Source: Actinomyces graevenitzii C83
Lineage (GTDB): Bacteria > Actinomycetota > Actinomycetes > Actinomycetales > Actinomycetaceae
DNA: 64,000 nucleotides
Assembly: GCF_000239695.1 (NCBI RefSeq)
Contig: NZ_JH470338.1
Span: 803,327-867,326, forward strand
Reading direction: 5' to 3'
The position numbers and the translations under genes are program-made. The notes below the pieces were generated by a model. It made no database searches and was not told the DNA's origin. It was given only the letters and a program-made list of their open reading frames with translations. Positions 56,284-64,000 of this stretch are shown here, piece by piece; position 1 is the stretch's first letter, and the number at the start of each line of letters is the position of its first letter.

Positions 56284-57615
56284 TTAGGCTCCCAGCTGCT
56301 GGGATAGAGCGCGGTCTTCGTCAGTGACTACCCCTTCCACCGAAACCTTGTCCAGGTAGGCCATGCCGTCAAAAGACAGCTCACGGGCGTTTTCCGGGTC
56401 AGCTTTAGAGTCGTTGAACTGGCCGTGAGCCAGGCGGTCAATCACAATGGCAATAGCGCCGTCGCCAGTTACGTTGGTGGCGGTGCCGAAGGGGTCCAAA
56501 GCGATGTAGGTGGCAATCATAAGGGCAATAGCGGACTCGTTAAAGCCCAGCATTGAAGAGAGCACCCCGGTGGCGGCCATAATCGCACCTCCGGGCACAC
56601 CCGGGGCGGCCACCATGACAATACCCAGCATGAAAATAAAGCCGGCATACTGCATCGTTGAAACGTGCATCCCCTGGGAGGCAATAATGGCTAGCGAGAA
56701 AGCCGTAATTTTCGAGGTTGAACCGGCCAGGTGAATAGTGGCGCACAGAGGCACGGTGAAAGCAGCTACCGGCGCAGATACCCCATTTTTGCGGGTCTGG
56801 CGCAAGGTCACCGGGATGGTTGCTGCCGAGGAGGAGGTACCCAGGGCGGTGGTGTAGGCGGGCATCATGGTCCACAGCGCCTTTAAGGGGTTGCGCTTAC
56901 CAACCAGACCGGCCACCACAAACTGGGTCAGCAGGATAACCACTTCCAACACCAGCACCACCACTACTACGCTCAGCAGGGTGCGCATAATGCGCCAAGC
57001 TGCACCCGAGATAGCCAGGTTCAAGAAGGTACCAAACACGTGTAACGGCAGCAGCGGAATAATGATCTTGTTGATCAAAGCGCTGATAATGGCTCTAAAT
57101 TCAATGCTGGCTTTACGCAGTACACCCCTGGGCACCAGTGACAGGCCAATGCCGATCACGAAAGATAGCAGCAGCGCCGTCATGACCCCAAAGACCGGGG
57201 GCATTTCCACTTCAAAATAAGACTTGAGGCTACCGGCGTCGGCCTTACCCACACTAGAGGCCAAAGACTTGGTGATAATGTGCGGAAAAACGCCGGCGCA
57301 CACCATGTAGGTAAGGAAACCTGAAAACAGGGTGGAACCATAGGCCAGGGCCGCAGTAATAGAGAGCCACTTACCGGCTCCACGTCCTAAATCTGCAATA
57401 GCCGGAGTTACTAAACCCACGATGATCAGCGGAATTGCAAAACTTAAGAACTGGGCGAAAATCGCCGAAAAGGTAACAAATACACGCGCCAACGGCACGG
57501 TGATCAGCGGGGAGGAACCTACCTTAATAGAGCCCACCACCAAAGCGGTCACTATCGCTAGAATCACCCAAAACAGGATGCCGCCAGCTTTTATTAGCTT
57601 ACGCACCGAGATCAT
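56284..57615 (-). CDS. Dicarboxylate/amino acid:cation symporter (SDF family)
   Basis: 443 residues with about eight to ten hydrophobic segments. The serine-rich hairpin ALGTSSSAATIPVTL and the later GATINMDG-equivalent region (CATIHLAGS) and GVPGGAI belong to the glutamate/serine-threonine symporter (SDF) family. It imports an amino acid or dicarboxylate with Na+ or H+. GAAGGA precedes the ATG. Single gene between two convergent or divergent neighbours. Confidence 0.88.
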   Translation of the reverse strand: MISVRKLIKAGGILFWVILAIVTALVVGSIKVGSSPLITVPLARVFVTFSAIFAQFLSFAIPLIIVGLVTPAIADLGRGAGKWLSITAALAYGSTLFSGFLTYMVCAGVFPHIITKSLASSVGKADAGSLKSYFEVEMPPVFGVMTALLLSFVIGIGLSLVPRGVLRKASIEFRAIISALINKIIIPLLPLHVFGTFLNLAISGAAWRIMRTLLSVVVVVLVLEVVILLTQFVVAGLVGKRNPLKALWTMMPAYTTALGTSSSAATIPVTLRQTRKNGVSAPVAAFTVPLCATIHLAGSTSKITAFSLAIIASQGMHVSTMQYAGFIFMLGIVMVAAPGVPGGAIMAATGVLSSMLGFNESAIALMIATYIALDPFGTATNVTGDGAIAIVIDRLAHGQFNDSKADPENARELSFDGMAYLDKVSVEGVVTDEDRALSQQLGA

Positions 57616-57825
57616 GCCTTTTCCTTCGCTCGTGGCGAGGCGCCTGGCGAACGCGGCGCGCCGCCAATAGCGTCAGCGCCTAGGTATGCAACATAATCTC
57701 AATATTTGGCTTATAGCGCTACATTCTCCGCATAGTGAGATTTTCTTACATTATTTTCTAAAATATGCATTCGCAGCATATAGCGAAATTTCCGGTCTGG
57801 CATCGTTTTAACTGCTCAATCTGGT

Positions 57826-57831
57826 TATGGT
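57826..57831 (+). promoter_or_regulatory. -10 box of a leaderless promoter
   Basis: TATGGT lies exactly 6 nt before the ATG at 57838, and there is no ribosome binding site. Confidence 0.5.
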
Positions 57832-57837
57832 GAAACT

Positions 57838-58812
57838 ATGAGCGCTAAGCAGGTAAATTGGCCCCGTTCAAAGCACAGCTATATTGATTTAAGTGACGGG
57901 CGCCGGCTGCATGTGGTTGAGCATCTGCCATTTTCCGGGCTAGCTACGACGACGGCGCCAGCTACAGCGCCACTTGAGAGGCCAGCGACGACGACGGCGC
58001 CAGCGGCTGCGGGGGCGCCGACCGGGCCAGCTGTGGATCATGGGACGAGCACTAAACCCCCGGTGGTGTTTGAGTCCGGCCTGGGACTCTCGCGCCTACT
58101 GTGGGCAAATGTGGCTCATTTACTGGCAAAAGCCGGCTACCGCACGATCAGCTATGACCGCTCAGGCCTGGGATTATCGCCAGCTGCAACAGAACGCAGC
58201 CTAGAGGCCCTGGTGGCAGACCTAGAGCAAGTGGTGCAAACTTACGCACCCCAGGGGGCCATTATTGTGGGCCACTCCTATGGGGGTATCTTGGCCCGCA
58301 CCCTGACGGCGCGCCAGCCGCAGCTAGTTAAAGCATTAGTGCTGGTTGATCCCTCAAGTGAATTTGTAGGGGCCCAGATCGGGCCGCTAGGTAAACGCCT
58401 GGAGGCATTTTTTGATTCGGCGATTACTTTTAGCCGCAATCTTAAACTGCTCCCCACCTTCCTGATGGCCGCAGGCTACAAGCATTTACCGGTGCGATTG
58501 CAGCAAAAGGTACGTGTTGAGGACGTCAGCGACACTTCTTTACAGACGCGGCGGCAGGAAAATGAGGGCTACTACCCGGCTCTAGCAAAGCTACGCGAGA
58601 GCCCCCTACCCTATCCGCAGGTACCGGTAGAGATTTTATTGGCCAGCTCTAGCCCTGAGTCACAGTGGTTTAAAGCCCACAGCGAGTATGCGAGCAAGCT
58701 GCCTGACGCCCACCTGTGGCAGGCTTCAACCAGCTCACATATGGTTCCACTGCTGCGTCCCCAGGAAGTGGCTTTGGCGGTTAAACAAGCCGACGCCCGC
58801 CGCAGTGCTTAA
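57838..58812 (+). CDS. Alpha/beta hydrolase
   Basis: 324 residues. The nucleophile elbow GHSYGG holds Ser147, and a C-terminal His lies in SSHMVPL. Between the first strands (LVVEHLPFSG) and the oxyanion region (VVFESGLGLSRLLW) sits a Thr/Ala/Pro-rich insert (about 38-70) made of two 14-residue repeats that share ATTTAPA. No signal peptide or membrane segment is seen, so it should be cytoplasmic. The substrate is unknown. Confidence 0.85.
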   Translation: MSAKQVNWPRSKHSYIDLSDGRRLHVVEHLPFSGLATTTAPATAPLERPATTTAPAAAGAPTGPAVDHGTSTKPPVVFESGLGLSRLLWANVAHLLAKAGYRTISYDRSGLGLSPAATERSLEALVADLEQVVQTYAPQGAIIVGHSYGGILARTLTARQPQLVKALVLVDPSSEFVGAQIGPLGKRLEAFFDSAITFSRNLKLLPTFLMAAGYKHLPVRLQQKVRVEDVSDTSLQTRRQENEGYYPALAKLRESPLPYPQVPVEILLASSSPESQWFKAHSEYASKLPDAHLWQASTSSHMVPLLRPQEVALAVKQADARRSA

Positions 58813-58943
58813 GCCAAAGTACACCTAAAGCCGCAGGGCTGCCTAAAGCTGCGGCGTCGGTTCTGGCAACTAAGCCAACTGGCGCCCCAACCCAGCCCAG
58901 CCAGCTACGCCGTCGACCCAGCCCAGCCAAAGCAGAGCAGGTT

Positions 58944-59258
58944 TTAGTAGATGCGCGGCAGGTTAGCGTAGGTGGACAGCAGCACTAAACCAACAGTTAA
59001 GCCAGTGCCCACCACTAAATCTTCAAAACGAGTGCGAGCCTGAATCCAAGTGCCCTCGGGGCGCAGCAGGCGAATTATGGTAAGGGCGCCGGTTAGAGTA
59101 GCTGCTTCCAAAACCGCAAAACGCGAGTAGCCCAGCAGCGCCGTGGTCACCACGATTAGCACGCAAACCGTCACCAGCCCTACCCCGGCCACGCGGTAGT
59201 AGTGGCGTGGCGGCAACTGGTTAGGGGAAAGTACGCTTTCAGCTGTTTCTTTGCTCAT
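58944..59258 (-). CDS. DUF3017 membrane protein
   Basis: 104 residues from the ATG at 59258, behind AAGGAG. About three membrane helices follow a soluble start, with the pattern LRPEGTWIQARTRFEDLVV. DUF3017 genes sit near purN-purH in other Actinobacteria, as here. Function unknown. Confidence 0.75.
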   Translation of the reverse strand: MSKETAESVLSPNQLPPRHYYRVAGVGLVTVCVLIVVTTALLGYSRFAVLEAATLTGALTIIRLLRPEGTWIQARTRFEDLVVGTGLTVGLVLLSTYANLPRIY

Positions 59259-59274
59259 TTTTCTCCTTGGCAAC

Positions 59275-60339
59275 CTACAGCATACCTTTTACCCCGCCGT
59301 AGCTGGATGCTTCAGCGGGTAGGTCACCGGTGTCGACGGCGTCGCTGATTTGTTCCAGCATCTGCTCTACCAGCTCAATTACGGCTTTTTTACCCTCAAC
59401 TGGGCCACCGGCTAAGAGGCCGTCGGTACCCAAAAGCACGGCGGCGGGCACTGCCTCAATTGCCAGTAGGCGGGAAACTTCCTCGTTAACGTCACGTAGA
59501 TAGTGTCCACGCAGCGAGTAGGGATCTCCCTTGGCAAAGTATTCCTCGGCGCTACGCGGGGAGACCACCTTAATGGCCACCTGGGGAATGGCCTTGATCC
59601 AGCCGGGCACTAGGGCTTTAATGTCATCGCAGTAGCCGCATTCCATGGACAGGAATAGCAACAGGTGAGCTTGCCGGGCTGAATAAGCGCGCAGGTTGTA
59701 GCCACTTTCAAACTCATCGTAGAGGGTGGCGATGGGGATTAGGGCGCGCAGATACTCGCCTTCTTGCTGGCTAGCGGGGGCGTCTAGATAGTCTTGGGCA
59801 AAGCCGCTTTGCTCTACCGGCGCTGGGGCTTTACCCAGTGAAGCTTGGGCTAGTAGCCAAGTAACTGCCGCCACCGCTGCCAGGGCTAGAACTGGCAGGT
59901 TAGTGGCCACTTGAAGCGCGAAAACTGGTGTGCCCCAAGCTAAGGCCACCAGCCACAGCAGGGCCAGGGCCACTAGGGCCAGGTTGCGGGCAATTAGCAC
60001 CGGCCCCACTTCGGTGGCATTTTTAGCCCCAAAACAGTTGCAGCTGGCCTGATCTTGGCGGGCCAGGCGCACAATCAGCGCCAGGTAGAAGCTGACCAAA
60101 ACCAGCGCGGCCAGAGCCACCGGCCAAGCCAATACTCCGGGCACAACCAGTAAAGCTAGCGCCAGGGCTAGCTCGCCCCAGGGGTGGGCGCGGCGCAGCC
60201 AGGTTTGGTTTAGGAATTTGGGTAGGCCCAGTTCACGCCAAGTATCGGCGTCATCGACGCCGGAGGTGAGCTTACCGATAGCAGCTGCGGAAAATACGGT
60301 CGCCAAAACTATGGGGGCGGCTACCAGTACTAAATCCAT
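59275..60339 (-). CDS. MauE-like membrane protein fused to a thioredoxin-fold domain
   Basis: 354 residues. The first half (about 1-165) has four to five helices and a CNCFG motif, matching the MauE/DoxX-like methylamine utilisation family that helps disulfide formation. The second half (about 205-335) is a thioredoxin fold with CGYC in LLFLSMECGYCDD. The fusion suggests a membrane redox relay, electrons passing between the CNC cysteines and the CGYC pair (inference). AAGGAG precedes the ATG. Confidence 0.78.
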   Translation of the reverse strand: MDLVLVAAPIVLATVFSAAAIGKLTSGVDDADTWRELGLPKFLNQTWLRRAHPWGELALALALLVVPGVLAWPVALAALVLVSFYLALIVRLARQDQASCNCFGAKNATEVGPVLIARNLALVALALLWLVALAWGTPVFALQVATNLPVLALAAVAAVTWLLAQASLGKAPAPVEQSGFAQDYLDAPASQQEGEYLRALIPIATLYDEFESGYNLRAYSARQAHLLLFLSMECGYCDDIKALVPGWIKAIPQVAIKVVSPRSAEEYFAKGDPYSLRGHYLRDVNEEVSRLLAIEAVPAAVLLGTDGLLAGGPVEGKKAVIELVEQMLEQISDAVDTGDLPAEASSYGGVKGML

Positions 60340-60394
60340 GGGGCTCCTTGTTTAACGCCTGGCTAACATATTGGTTTAACACGCTGGCGTGGGT

Positions 60395-60459
60395 GGGAAC
60401 TTAAAGGGGGCGGAATTTAAAAGCGGCGGGACTTAAAGGGGTTGGGATATAAAGCGGGG
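60395..60459. repeat. Four imperfect 16-17 bp tandem repeats
   Basis: Units at 60395-60410, 60411-60427, 60428-60443 and 60444-60459 share the pattern GGGAnnTTAAAGGGG. They lie between the purH terminator and the MauE-like gene start. Confidence 0.6.
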
Positions 60460-60482
60460 ACAGGTATAAACCTGCCCCCGCT
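60453..60482 (-). terminator. Terminator of purH
   Basis: A 13-bp stem with one mismatch and a 4-nt loop, with TTTATAT following on the minus strand. It overlaps the last tandem repeat. Confidence 0.7.
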
Positions 60483-60489
60483 AAATGTA

Positions 60490-62181
60490 TCAGTGAGCGA
60501 AGTGGCGCGTACCAGTGAAGTACATGGTCACGCCAGCAGCCTGGGCGGCCTCAATCACTTCTGCGTCGCGGATAGAGCCACCAGGCTGCACCACAGCCTT
60601 AACCCCGGCGTCGATAAGCAGCTGCAGGCCATCGGCGAAGGGGAAGAAAGCGTCAGAGGCAGCTACGCTACCCACCGCACGCTGGGGGGCGCTGGCGGCT
60701 AGGATCTGGCTGGCATCCGCCCCACCGGCACTGTTGGCCTGATTGGCGGCGGCGTCACCAGTGGCGCGCGCGCCTAGGGTGTTGGCGCGCTCAATGGCCA
60801 ACTTGCACGAGTCAACGCGGTTAACCTGGCCCATACCCACACCCACAGTGGCGCCAGCGTGTGCCAGCAGCACCGCGTTGGAGCGCACCGAGCGCACAGC
60901 GTTCCAGGCAAAACGCAGGTCAGCTAGGGTTTCGGCGTCGGCACTGGGGCCGGCCACCAGCTGCCACTGGGCCGGGTCGTCACCGGTGGCGTCAACATTG
61001 TCACGCTCTTGCACCAGTAGGCCGCCGGTTACCTGCTTGAACTCATAGCCACCACGTACCGGCTTAGGCAGGCGCAAAATACGTAGGTTCTTCTTGGCGC
61101 TGAGGATTTCTAGTGCCTGCGGTTCATACTCAGGGGCCACAATCACCTCAGTGAAAATCGGCTTAACCTGGGCGGCCATGGCGGCGGTGACGGTGGCATT
61201 AGTGGCGATTACGCCGCCGTAAGCAGACACCGGATCGCAGGCGTGAGCCTTAGCGTGAGCCTTAGCCACATCCTCATCTACCGCAATGCCGCAAGGGTTG
61301 GCGTGCTTAACTACCACCACGGTGGTGGCCTCGCCTTGATCGTAGGCGGCGCGCACAGCTGCGTCAGCGTCGGTGTAGTTGTTGTAGCTCATGGCCTTAC
61401 CGTGCAGCTGCTCGGCGCCGGCAATGCCCTGGGCCTGGCCCTGGGTGTACAGAGCGGCACTCTGGTGCGGGTTTTCGCCGTAACGCAGGGCGTGGGCGCG
61501 GGTAAAGGTGGCGCCCACAAACTCCGGTAGGGCTGCCTCGGTCTCTAGCTGCTGGGAGAACCAGCTGGCAACGGCGACGTCGTAGCTGGCGGTGTGAGCG
61601 AAGGCGGCGGCGGCTAGGGCGCGGCGCTGAGAGAGGGTGAAGCCACCTGCAGACACAGCCTGGGCTACCTGCTCGTAACGGGCCGGGTCTACCACTACCG
61701 CTACTGCCGGGTGGTTTTTGGCGGCAGCGCGCACCATGGAGGGGCCGCCAATGTCGATCTGCTCAACGCAGGCGTCAAAGTCAGCGCCAGAGGCAACCGT
61801 GTCAGTGAAGGGGTAAAGGTTAACCACCACCAGGTCAATGGGGGCCACCTGCAGTTCACGCAGCTGGGCCAGGTGAGCGTCCTTGCGGCGGTCAGCCAGA
61901 ATACCGGCGTGAATCTTGGGGTGCAGGGTCTTAACGCGGCCTTCTAGGCACTCGGGGAAGCCGGTAACCTGCTCCACCGGGGTGACCGGAATACCGGCGG
62001 CAGCAATGGTGGCAGCGGTGGAACCGGTAGAAATTAGCTCAACCCCGTTGGCGTGTAGCTGGGTGGCTAGCTCCACTAGGTTGGTCTTGTCATAAACGCT
62101 CAGCAGGGCGCGCTTAACCGGCACCTGATCAGGGTTTACTAGACCTTCCGTGGGCACGTGAGCAGTGGGGATTGCAGTCAA
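60490..62181 (-). CDS. purH: Bifunctional AICAR transformylase/IMP cyclohydrolase
   Basis: 563 residues, TTG start behind AAGGAG. The N-terminal IMP cyclohydrolase (about 20-165) has [15 protein letters not shown] and STGSTAATI; the C-terminal transformylase has [14 protein letters not shown] and KHANPCGIA. It does the last two steps of IMP synthesis. A Gly/Ala-rich insert of about 30 residues lies near residue 470. It lies downstream of purN, and a 22-bp dyad precedes it. Confidence 0.96.
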   Translation of the reverse strand: MTAIPTAHVPTEGLVNPDQVPVKRALLSVYDKTNLVELATQLHANGVELISTGSTAATIAAAGIPVTPVEQVTGFPECLEGRVKTLHPKIHAGILADRRKDAHLAQLRELQVAPIDLVVVNLYPFTDTVASGADFDACVEQIDIGGPSMVRAAAKNHPAVAVVVDPARYEQVAQAVSAGGFTLSQRRALAAAAFAHTASYDVAVASWFSQQLETEAALPEFVGATFTRAHALRYGENPHQSAALYTQGQAQGIAGAEQLHGKAMSYNNYTDADAAVRAAYDQGEATTVVVVKHANPCGIAVDEDVAKAHAKAHACDPVSAYGGVIATNATVTAAMAAQVKPIFTEVIVAPEYEPQALEILSAKKNLRILRLPKPVRGGYEFKQVTGGLLVQERDNVDATGDDPAQWQLVAGPSADAETLADLRFAWNAVRSVRSNAVLLAHAGATVGVGMGQVNRVDSCKLAIERANTLGARATGDAAANQANSAGGADASQILAASAPQRAVGSVAASDAFFPFADGLQLLIDAGVKAVVQPGGSIRDAEVIEAAQAAGVTMYFTGTRHFAH

Positions 62182-62245
62182 TTTGACTCCTTGAAACTGG
62201 AAAATAACTGCCTAGGCACCCAGGCGGGCGGCGCCATGGTTTACC

Positions 62246-62267
62246 CCTTAAAACTTAAGTTTCAAGG
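62246..62267 (-). promoter_or_regulatory. 22-bp dyad upstream of purH
   Basis: An inverted repeat of two 11-base arms (62246-62256 with 62257-62267, one mismatch) centred on AACTTAAGTT, 65 nt before the purH start. Possible operator. Confidence 0.4.
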
Positions 62268-62316
62268 GCTCGCCGCTCCCCGGTGGTGACCCACCCACGC
62301 CAGTTACAGCGATAAC

Positions 62317-62344
62317 AACCCCAGTCTACTGTAGAGCTGGGGTT
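62317..62344 (-). terminator. Hairpin between purN and purH
   Basis: AACCCCAG (62317-62324) pairs with CTGGGGTT (62337-62344), with further pairing inside. The T-tract is weak; probably the purN terminator. Confidence 0.5.
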
Positions 62345-62392
62345 GCTTTAAGTTAGTGCGCGCACAATATTTAGCCGCGCTAACGCCAAAAT

Positions 62393-62995
62393 CTAGCTGC
62401 GCACTAGTTTGCCCAGCTCAGAGACAAGCTGGGGAGTTTCGGCGGCCTTAATACGCTCAGTTAGGCTCTCGTGAGTGTCACCGGGTTTAACCGGCACCTG
62501 CACCTGGGCGATGATCTTGCCGGTGTCCACGCCCGCATCCACCCAGAACAAGGTGGCTCCCGAAACCGTGGCGCCGTCAGCCAAAGCGTCGCGTACTGCA
62601 TGGGCGCCAGGGTACTTGGGTAGCAAAGCCGGGTGGGTGTTAATGGTTTTGCCTCCAAATTCAGCTAGGAAGCTCTCCCCCACCAGCTTCATAAAGCCCG
62701 CGCAAACCACCAGGTCAGGCTGGTATTTGGCGACGGCGTCGGTAAGGGCCTGGTCCCAACTGGCGCGGCTGGGGTAGTCCTTTAGCGGCACCACAAAGCT
62801 GGGCACCTTGTACTGGGCGGCGTAATCGAGTGCTTTACAGGTTTTGTCAGCGCCCACTGCCACCACCTTGGCCCCATAGGTGGGGTCTTGGCAGGCCTTT
62901 AGGATAGCCAGCAGGTTTGAGCCTGAGCCCGAAGCCAGCACCACCAGGCGCTTGGGTTCATTACCGCTGCGGGCACCAGCTTTAGATGCGCTCAT
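62393..62995 (-). CDS. purN: Phosphoribosylglycinamide formyltransferase (PurN part)
   Basis: 200 residues if read from the internal ATG at 62995, with a GAGGTAG box just upstream. RLVVLASGSGSNLLAIL binds the nucleotide, NTHPALLPKYPG carries the catalytic His, and VDAGVDTGKII holds the catalytic Asp region. It formylates GAR in purine synthesis. There is no stop codon between this domain and the upstream PerM/DUF6350 domain (see the fused frame), so PurN may be made free, fused or both. Confidence 0.93.
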   Translation of the reverse strand: MSASKAGARSGNEPKRLVVLASGSGSNLLAILKACQDPTYGAKVVAVGADKTCKALDYAAQYKVPSFVVPLKDYPSRASWDQALTDAVAKYQPDLVVCAGFMKLVGESFLAEFGGKTINTHPALLPKYPGAHAVRDALADGATVSGATLFWVDAGVDTGKIIAQVQVPVKPGDTHESLTERIKAAETPQLVSELGKLVRS

Positions 62996-64000
62996 GGAAA
63001 CTACCTCAATCTTGTGTTTGGTTTGACTTGCACCTAGACGCACACGCGGATGGGGCAACACCAGCCCCAGCAGGGTTGCGGCAAATAGTTGGGCAGCTAA
63101 AGCACCCACCACCGCCAGGGTTCTGGGGCCAGCTACGCTCATGCGCCCCGGCCCCACAGAGCCACTAGCGGCCAGGCAAAGCAGCAAAATCACCAGTGAA
63201 CTAGTAATAATCGCGGTTGCCCCCAGCGCCAGGGTGGCACGCAGGCTAATTAGCTTACTGTTGGCGGCCACTTTGCGCCCTATAGCCAGCCAGGTCACCA
63301 GGGTCAGCCCCAGTATTAGAACCACGATAATGATCCAGGCTGAGCCAAAAGCTGTTTTAGGTAGCGCCCCCAGCATTGGCAGGGCCGGCACGCTACCGGC
63401 GCGCACCGCCCCCGGGCTAAACAAGCTGCCTTGACCCAGGGCAAAACCGGGGCCCGCCAGCCAACTAAGCGCCCAAATAGCAGCGGTAGGCAACCACAGG
63501 ATCTGCAAGGTAAGTAGCGAAACAGTGGCCACAGTACCGGCCCCCACCAGGGAGTCATGCAGGGTGGAGATACGTGAAAAACCGGTCACTAGCGCCAGCG
63601 CTAACACCACTAGCGCCGCCGTCGCTAAAGTCAGCAGCTCAAAGCCAGCCAGGCGTAACCCCAGGCCCAGCCACAGGGGCCGCCTAGCCCAGGCCCTACC
63701 TAAACGGGTGTCATCTAAATGGCCCGCGCGCCCCAGTTCAACTGCGGCCACAACCGCCGCCAAAAGCGCACTAAAACACACCACCGGGAAAAAACTGCTT
63801 GACGAAGGGGCGGTAAATGAACCCACAAAAGCTGCCCCCGCACTAGTACAGGCAGCTACCACAATGGCGGAAACATTAAACAGCTGAGCGCGCCTAATAA
63901 AGCTACGGGCCAGCCAGAGGTTGTAAACAGTCAGCCCCAGCAGCGGCAAAGATAGGGTGCCATCAATTTCAGAATGGCGCGCGCCCCCTAGCCCCAGCAG
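62393..64000 (-). CDS. PerM/DUF6350 membrane protein in frame with PurN (5' end outside window)
   Basis: The frame is open from the right edge to the purN stop. The first 335 residues or so visible hold about seven to eight hydrophobic helices (for example LTLATAALVVLALALVTG and WIIIVVLILGLTLVTWLAI), matching DUF6350, the family of mycobacterial PerM. perM, purN and purH are adjacent in mycobacteria but separate. Here a linker of about 20 residues (HPRVRLGASQTKHKIEVVS) runs straight into PurN. The true start is beyond 64000; a TTG at 63949 is not credible as a start because homologous-looking sequence continues upstream. Confidence 0.72.
   Translation of the reverse strand: MLGLGGARHSEIDGTLSLPLLGLTVYNLWLARSFIRRAQLFNVSAIVVAACTSAGAAFVGSFTAPSSSSFFPVVCFSALLAAVVAAVELGRAGHLDDTRLGRAWARRPLWLGLGLRLAGFELLTLATAALVVLALALVTGFSRISTLHDSLVGAGTVATVSLLTLQILWLPTAAIWALSWLAGPGFALGQGSLFSPGAVRAGSVPALPMLGALPKTAFGSAWIIIVVLILGLTLVTWLAIGRKVAANSKLISLRATLALGATAIITSSLVILLLCLAASGSVGPGRMSVAGPRTLAVVGALAAQLFAATLLGLVLPHPRVRLGASQTKHKIEVVSMSASKAGARSGNEPKRLVVLASGSGSNLLAILKACQDPTYGAKVVAVGADKTCKALDYAAQYKVPSFVVPLKDYPSRASWDQALTDAVAKYQPDLVVCAGFMKLVGESFLAEFGGKTINTHPALLPKYPGAHAVRDALADGATVSGATLFWVDAGVDTGKIIAQVQVPVKPGDTHESLTERIKAAETPQLVSELGKLVRS

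Noticed and set aside
60395..60459. CRISPR array
   Set aside because: The units are contiguous, only 16-17 bp, with no spacers and no cas genes in the window.
62182..62392. Purine riboswitch upstream of purH
   Set aside because: No three-way junction or conserved loop bases; only simple dyads are seen.

Overview
The window looks like a chromosomal segment of a moderately high-GC Gram-positive actinobacterium, most likely of the Actinomycetaceae (inference, no species call). Several gene orders match those known from mycobacteria and other Actinobacteria: nadD-(membrane protein)-rsfS-gpgP-like; rplU-rpmA-obgE beside an RNase E/G gene; coaD-sepIVA-DUF177-rnc-mutM; perM(DUF6350)-purN-purH with a DUF3017 gene; and the GlgE glycogen pathway. 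Start codons are often GTG or TTG. At least six genes have a -10-like TANNNT box 6-7 nt before the start codon and no ribosome binding site, as expected for leaderless mRNAs. Leucine CTA codons and the CTAG tetramer are common, which is unusual for this phylum.

Layout. 1-530: the start of an IS1249-like transposase, broken by a frameshift, and two degenerate 68-69 bp repeats. 532-711: two identical tRNA-Ala(GGC) genes. 819-4610 (minus): NAD synthesis and ribosome silencing genes plus a large Ala/Ser repeat membrane protein. 4728-7793 (plus): a DeoR/GlpR regulator and a solitary GH112 galacto-N-biose/lacto-N-biose phosphorylase, suggesting use of mucin or milk glycans. 7810-14000 (minus): a DUF998 protein, obgE, rpmA, rplU and RNase E/G. 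14592-22827 (plus): cytochrome bd oxidase cydAB, a terminator, then cydDC and a GAF histidine kinase; its likely response regulator converges from the other strand. 22837-26977 (minus): response regulator, mutM, rnc, DUF177, sepIVA, coaD. 27041-32037: rsmD, recG, a DAK2/FakA-like kinase and rpmB.

32144-40540 (plus): a complete glycogen block, glgE, mak, glgB and glgP: maltose is phosphorylated by Mak, polymerised by GlgE, branched by GlgB and degraded by GlgP. treS is not here. 40723-46768: a thioredoxin-fold/TPR protein without redox cysteines, a lipoprotein, a repeat-rich membrane protein, a DivIVA-like coiled-coil protein and a YtrA-type GntR regulator, followed by an AT-rich gap. 47192-50835 (minus): a small zinc-finger-like protein and a sugar ABC importer (two permeases, lipoprotein binding protein, no ATPase) behind three LacI-type operator candidates. 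51146-58812: mdh, a second CydDC-like exporter pair, a dicarboxylate/amino acid symporter and an alpha/beta hydrolase. 58944-64000 (minus): DUF3017, a MauE-thioredoxin fusion, purH, and purN joined in frame to a PerM/DUF6350 membrane protein that runs off the right edge.

No CRISPR array, prophage or defence island was seen. The most unusual items are the in-frame PerM-PurN fusion, the lone GH112 gene with its own regulator, the bd-oxidase/histidine kinase operon with a convergent regulator, a hairpin-forming 11-mer (CGACGSCGTCG) found 11 times, and unexplained structured intergenic elements.
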